Source of the DNA: Ciona savignyi
Lineage: Eukaryota; Chordata; Ascidiacea; Phlebobranchia; Cionidae
NCBI GenBank assembly: GCA_000149265.1
Contig: CH002510.1
Location: 738,824-802,823, forward strand
Reading direction: 5' to 3'
Length of the DNA stretch: 64,000 nucleotides
This document shows positions 60,970 to 64,000 of this stretch, in pieces. The translations under genes and the position numbers were made by a program. Below the pieces are notes generated by a model. The model had not been told where the DNA came from. It worked only from the letters and a program-made list of their open reading frames with translations, and ran no database searches. The first letter of the stretch is position 1. Every line of letters begins with the position of its first letter.

Positions 60970-61300
60970 TTTATAATATTCACGTTTATCCGTCTGAATG
61001 GGAAAACCAGGGAATTAACACACATGCAATCGTCAGATCACCTTGGGCCCACCGTCGGGTTACCGGAGCTATTGCAGTGTATTGTGTATGATTCACACGT
61101 TCGTTCAATTTCGTAGTACCGATTAATCCGCTGGGTTCAGGCAATGTCCTTTAAGTGTTTTGGCCAAGGACACAACCGATCAGTTATAAGTGACTATAGT
61201 TTCAGACCTGCAACACTTTGGTTGAAAGGCGTCGCACTAAACCACCAGCCTAATTCGCCACCATCGTCGAAATACCGGAGCTGTTGTACCAACCCTTCGG
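60970..61300 (-). repeat. SINE copy 6 (minus strand) plus an adjoining fragment
   Basis: 60970-61258 is a diverged full copy in reverse (CACGTTTATCCGTCTGAATG at the tail end; GGCGTCGCACTAAACCACCA at the head end). Directly after it, ACCATCGTCGAAATACCGGA repeats an internal block of the SINE, pointing to a second partial copy. Confidence 0.7.
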
Positions 61301-63299
61301 TAGTAATAACAGCTAACACTGAGAGTTTCATGTAATCTACCGTAAACCTGTCGCATCACGATTACGACCAAGACACTTACAGCAAAGAACAATTTGATTC
61401 TTTCGAACTACTGGCAATATCCTATTCACGATCCAGACAACTGAGGGTAGCATTTTACTTTCACATGTAAACCACATTTATTGTTTGTGTTTAGAAATTA
61501 TGTATTGCAAATTTTTCTTTATTACGAAGTTCCTTAAACATTTAGTCTATAACCCAAAGACACGCAGCTATCGAGATAACATACTGTGCTTTTAAAACGC
61601 ATAGTATATGTTAGACCGACGCTTGTGGACCCGAGGCCGGTTACAAACGTACCTTAGCCTTAACCTTTTATTAATCAATGTAGCAGGTTTTGCCTATAGT
61701 CTATTTTACTTGCACCATTTGATCCAATTTGTAAATAAAGTAAACTATCACTGTTAAATGCAAAGAGCAAAATAAAAAAAACGCAGCCGCAAACCCTTAC
61801 CTTAACGATTCCATTAACATTATTATTTGTACATTAAAGAACCTTAAGAGCTAGATACCATTTGTTACGCTTGTGTATCCCATGGCCAAATTACCGAGAG
61901 CATGATATGACCAAAAACCTGCAAAGGTTACGTAGGTACAGGCAATTTACGTACATGTAGGGTAGGTATATGGAATTATGACGCTCTTGGCCATTTAACA
62001 GATTGCGTCTCTGTACGCAAGTTAATAACGTGTAATTTCTGGCGATTTTTAAAACCCATGCCCAACGTGGAAATTAAGTTGCTAAATAACCTACGTGGTA
62101 GTTGATGGAATTATGACACTTTTGCGCAGTTCTAAAATTACACTCATATAGGCAATATGTGCAAATTATCCAAGTCAAAGGGCTACGTGAGTGTAGTAAA
62201 AGTACATAGACCATACTTTGGGAACTATGGCAAAGTTTAGTTGAATGTTTTTGTTAATTTAGCACTAATTGGCAGTTTACTTAAAACAATTTACATCAAC
62301 GGAGTTCCAAATTCTTCTCGACCCTATAGATTTAAAAACAGGCAAATTCTTGTACTAAAAACATTAAACTTTCTGTGGTCGGATTCTGAAAGTCGTATTT
62401 ATCAAACTACTCTGCATGACTGAACATAAGAGGAGTGTTGGTAAAAATAGCAACTTTAGTTTCAAGCGCCGGAACAATCCGTGTCCACACTGCGTTGTTA
62501 AATGAAGTAAAGGTTTTGGTTTGAACTAGCACTTTTAATTGACGCGTATTGTAAAATGTATCAACGACTCTCTTGCGTGTTAATACTCAACCAAGAATTA
62601 AATAAAGGAGATCTGCAAACTACAGTTGATACAACATGCCAACTATATACACGTCATATAACAAAGAAAACAAAAATATGCGGCGGTTAAACCTGACATT
62701 CAAAAAGTACATTTTGTGAATTATTCAAGTCAATGTTTAAAGCACTGAAAAAATGTTAATAAAGAATCCGGCTTTTGAGGTTAAAGATTGGTGCTTGGAT
62801 TTTGTCAAGGGTTTGGCTACACGTATATAGATAACATTTCTAAGTTAAACATTTCATGGCAACATTAGCATGACGACAATACGTGATAGGCCAATTTTAT
62901 GGAAAAAGAAATGGAAAATTCCTGGCGATAATTATTTAGGCAGGTCATGTGTTTCCTAGCCACTTGTATTTGGTGTAAGCACCATTTGTGGTTTAAACTG
63001 ACGGCTTGTACAGTCTAGAGTCTAGACAGCATTGGTCATAATGTATATAGGCTTACTAATTGTTTCGGATGAATTGAACGGCTGTATCAAATTTTACGAT
63101 ATCATTGAGATTATTTTAGATACTTGGCGATTTGAAAGCTGCTAGTCGTAAAACAAAGGTGTTTAGTTTTTAATTCTTAAATAGGATCAAGCTTTATTGC
63201 CAAACAAGTGTCGATACGAAACGTCAGTCAATGTAACACGGTGGCAAGTTATTTCTAATCAGATAAATAAATGTTACTTATAAAGCAATTTGGATTTGG
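61301..63299. other. Unassigned intergenic region
   Basis: Two kilobases with no recognisable exon, RNA gene or repeat family. Short open frames here carry no family motif. Confidence 0.4.
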
Positions 63300-63580
63300 A
63301 TATGGATATTCATGTTTATCCCCGTGAACAGGAAAACCAAGGGGGTTAACACACGGGCAATCATCAGATCACCTTGCGCCCACCGTCGGGTTACCGGAGC
63401 TATTGCAGTGTGTTTCACACGTTCCTTCAATTTAGTAGAATCCATTAATCCGCTAGGTTTAGGCAATGTCCGTAAAGTGCCTTGCCCAATTACACAATCG
63501 TCTATAGCTAGCTACCAGTTTCGAACCTGCGGCCCTTCGGCTGAAAGACGACGCACTTAACCACTAGACTAATCTGTCGG
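63300..63580 (-). repeat. tRNA-derived SINE, copy 7 (minus strand)
   Basis: In reverse: head ACAGATTAGTCTAGTGGTTA, AGTGCGTCGTCTTTC, B-box-like GCAGGTTCGAAACTGG, and tail GGGGATAAACATGAATATCC. This copy best preserves the TTCGAAAC B-box core. Confidence 0.82.
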
Positions 63581-64000
63581 TCAATTTTATGTTATATGAT
63601 TTCCTGACCGTTTGTTAAGCAGGCTGTAGCGGGTTTATCTGCATTACCAGACATTTTTACCAACGACAAAATATCTGTGATAGTGAAGTTATCGTACCGG
63701 AAGGTTTAGAGGTACAAATTTCCAAGTAAAATGATTTAAATGGCAATTCTCGCTTGTATGCGTGACCTAGTAATTATTCTTGACTAGTTATTAAAATATT
63801 TTTTTAAACGGTTATTAATAGAACACCTTAAAATAAGTTAAGCAAAAGGTAATAATAGACTGGTATACAGCAAAACAATTGTTATTAAAGCTCGTCAAAT
63901 ATATCAAAATCCAAATATTAAGCATACGCAAAGCTAGCTACTGGCAGTTAGCCAGGTTTTGACACATTTCACAGTAAAAGCGTAAATTATCAGTAGACTT
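63581..64000. other. Right edge, nothing recognised
   Basis: 420 bp of AT-rich DNA with no gene or repeat recognised. Confidence 0.4.

Overview
This 64 kb window is animal nuclear DNA. It is AT-rich and has compact, spliced genes, with many introns of only 55-400 nt. Single invertebrate-type orthologues of vertebrate paralogue pairs (one dysferlin/myoferlin-class ferlin, one MEKK2/3 kinase), a very divergent Wnt and EndoU paralogues point to a tunicate, most probably Ciona. That assignment is inference from gene content. There are no CRISPR arrays, operons of bacterial type or rRNA genes. Two 100-N assembly gaps lie at 29101-29200 and 40463-40562.

Layout. (1) 149-15321 (+): the 3' two-thirds of a type-I ferlin, 39 exons whose splice phases all agree, ending in a C-terminal membrane anchor. 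(2) 15322-18644: 3' UTR, a roughly 335-bp tandem array and an inverted-repeat minisatellite. (3) 18645-25266 (+): two head-to-tail EndoU endoribonuclease genes; the second carries two somatomedin-B domains. (4) 25880-35243 (-): a six-exon Wnt gene, tail-to-tail with EndoU2, with a long N-terminal extension and an arginine-rich insertion. (5) 35244-41874: mostly unassigned DNA with tRNA-like repeats. (6) 41875-49041 (-): a complete 17-exon MAP3K2/3 (MEKK2/3) gene with an N-terminal PB1 domain. (7) 50192-53642 (-): two intronless SLC17A9-like transporter genes sharing a nearly identical internal tract. (8) 53643-57695: MITE-like and simple repeats and a SINE. (9) 57696-60643 (+): a five-exon CacyBP/SIP gene whose first intron holds a nested transposon. 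(10) 60644-64000: SINE copies and unassigned DNA.

A tRNA-derived SINE of about 300 bp recurs at least eight times on both strands, mostly in introns and intergenic DNA. One copy makes up most of an intron that is absent from the paralogous EndoU gene. Another copy has been split by a 688-bp element with terminal inverted repeats and a 9-bp target duplication; that element carries a tRNA-Asp-like gene. All gene structures were built by eye from reading frames, splice signals and family motifs, so exon boundaries should be read as careful predictions.
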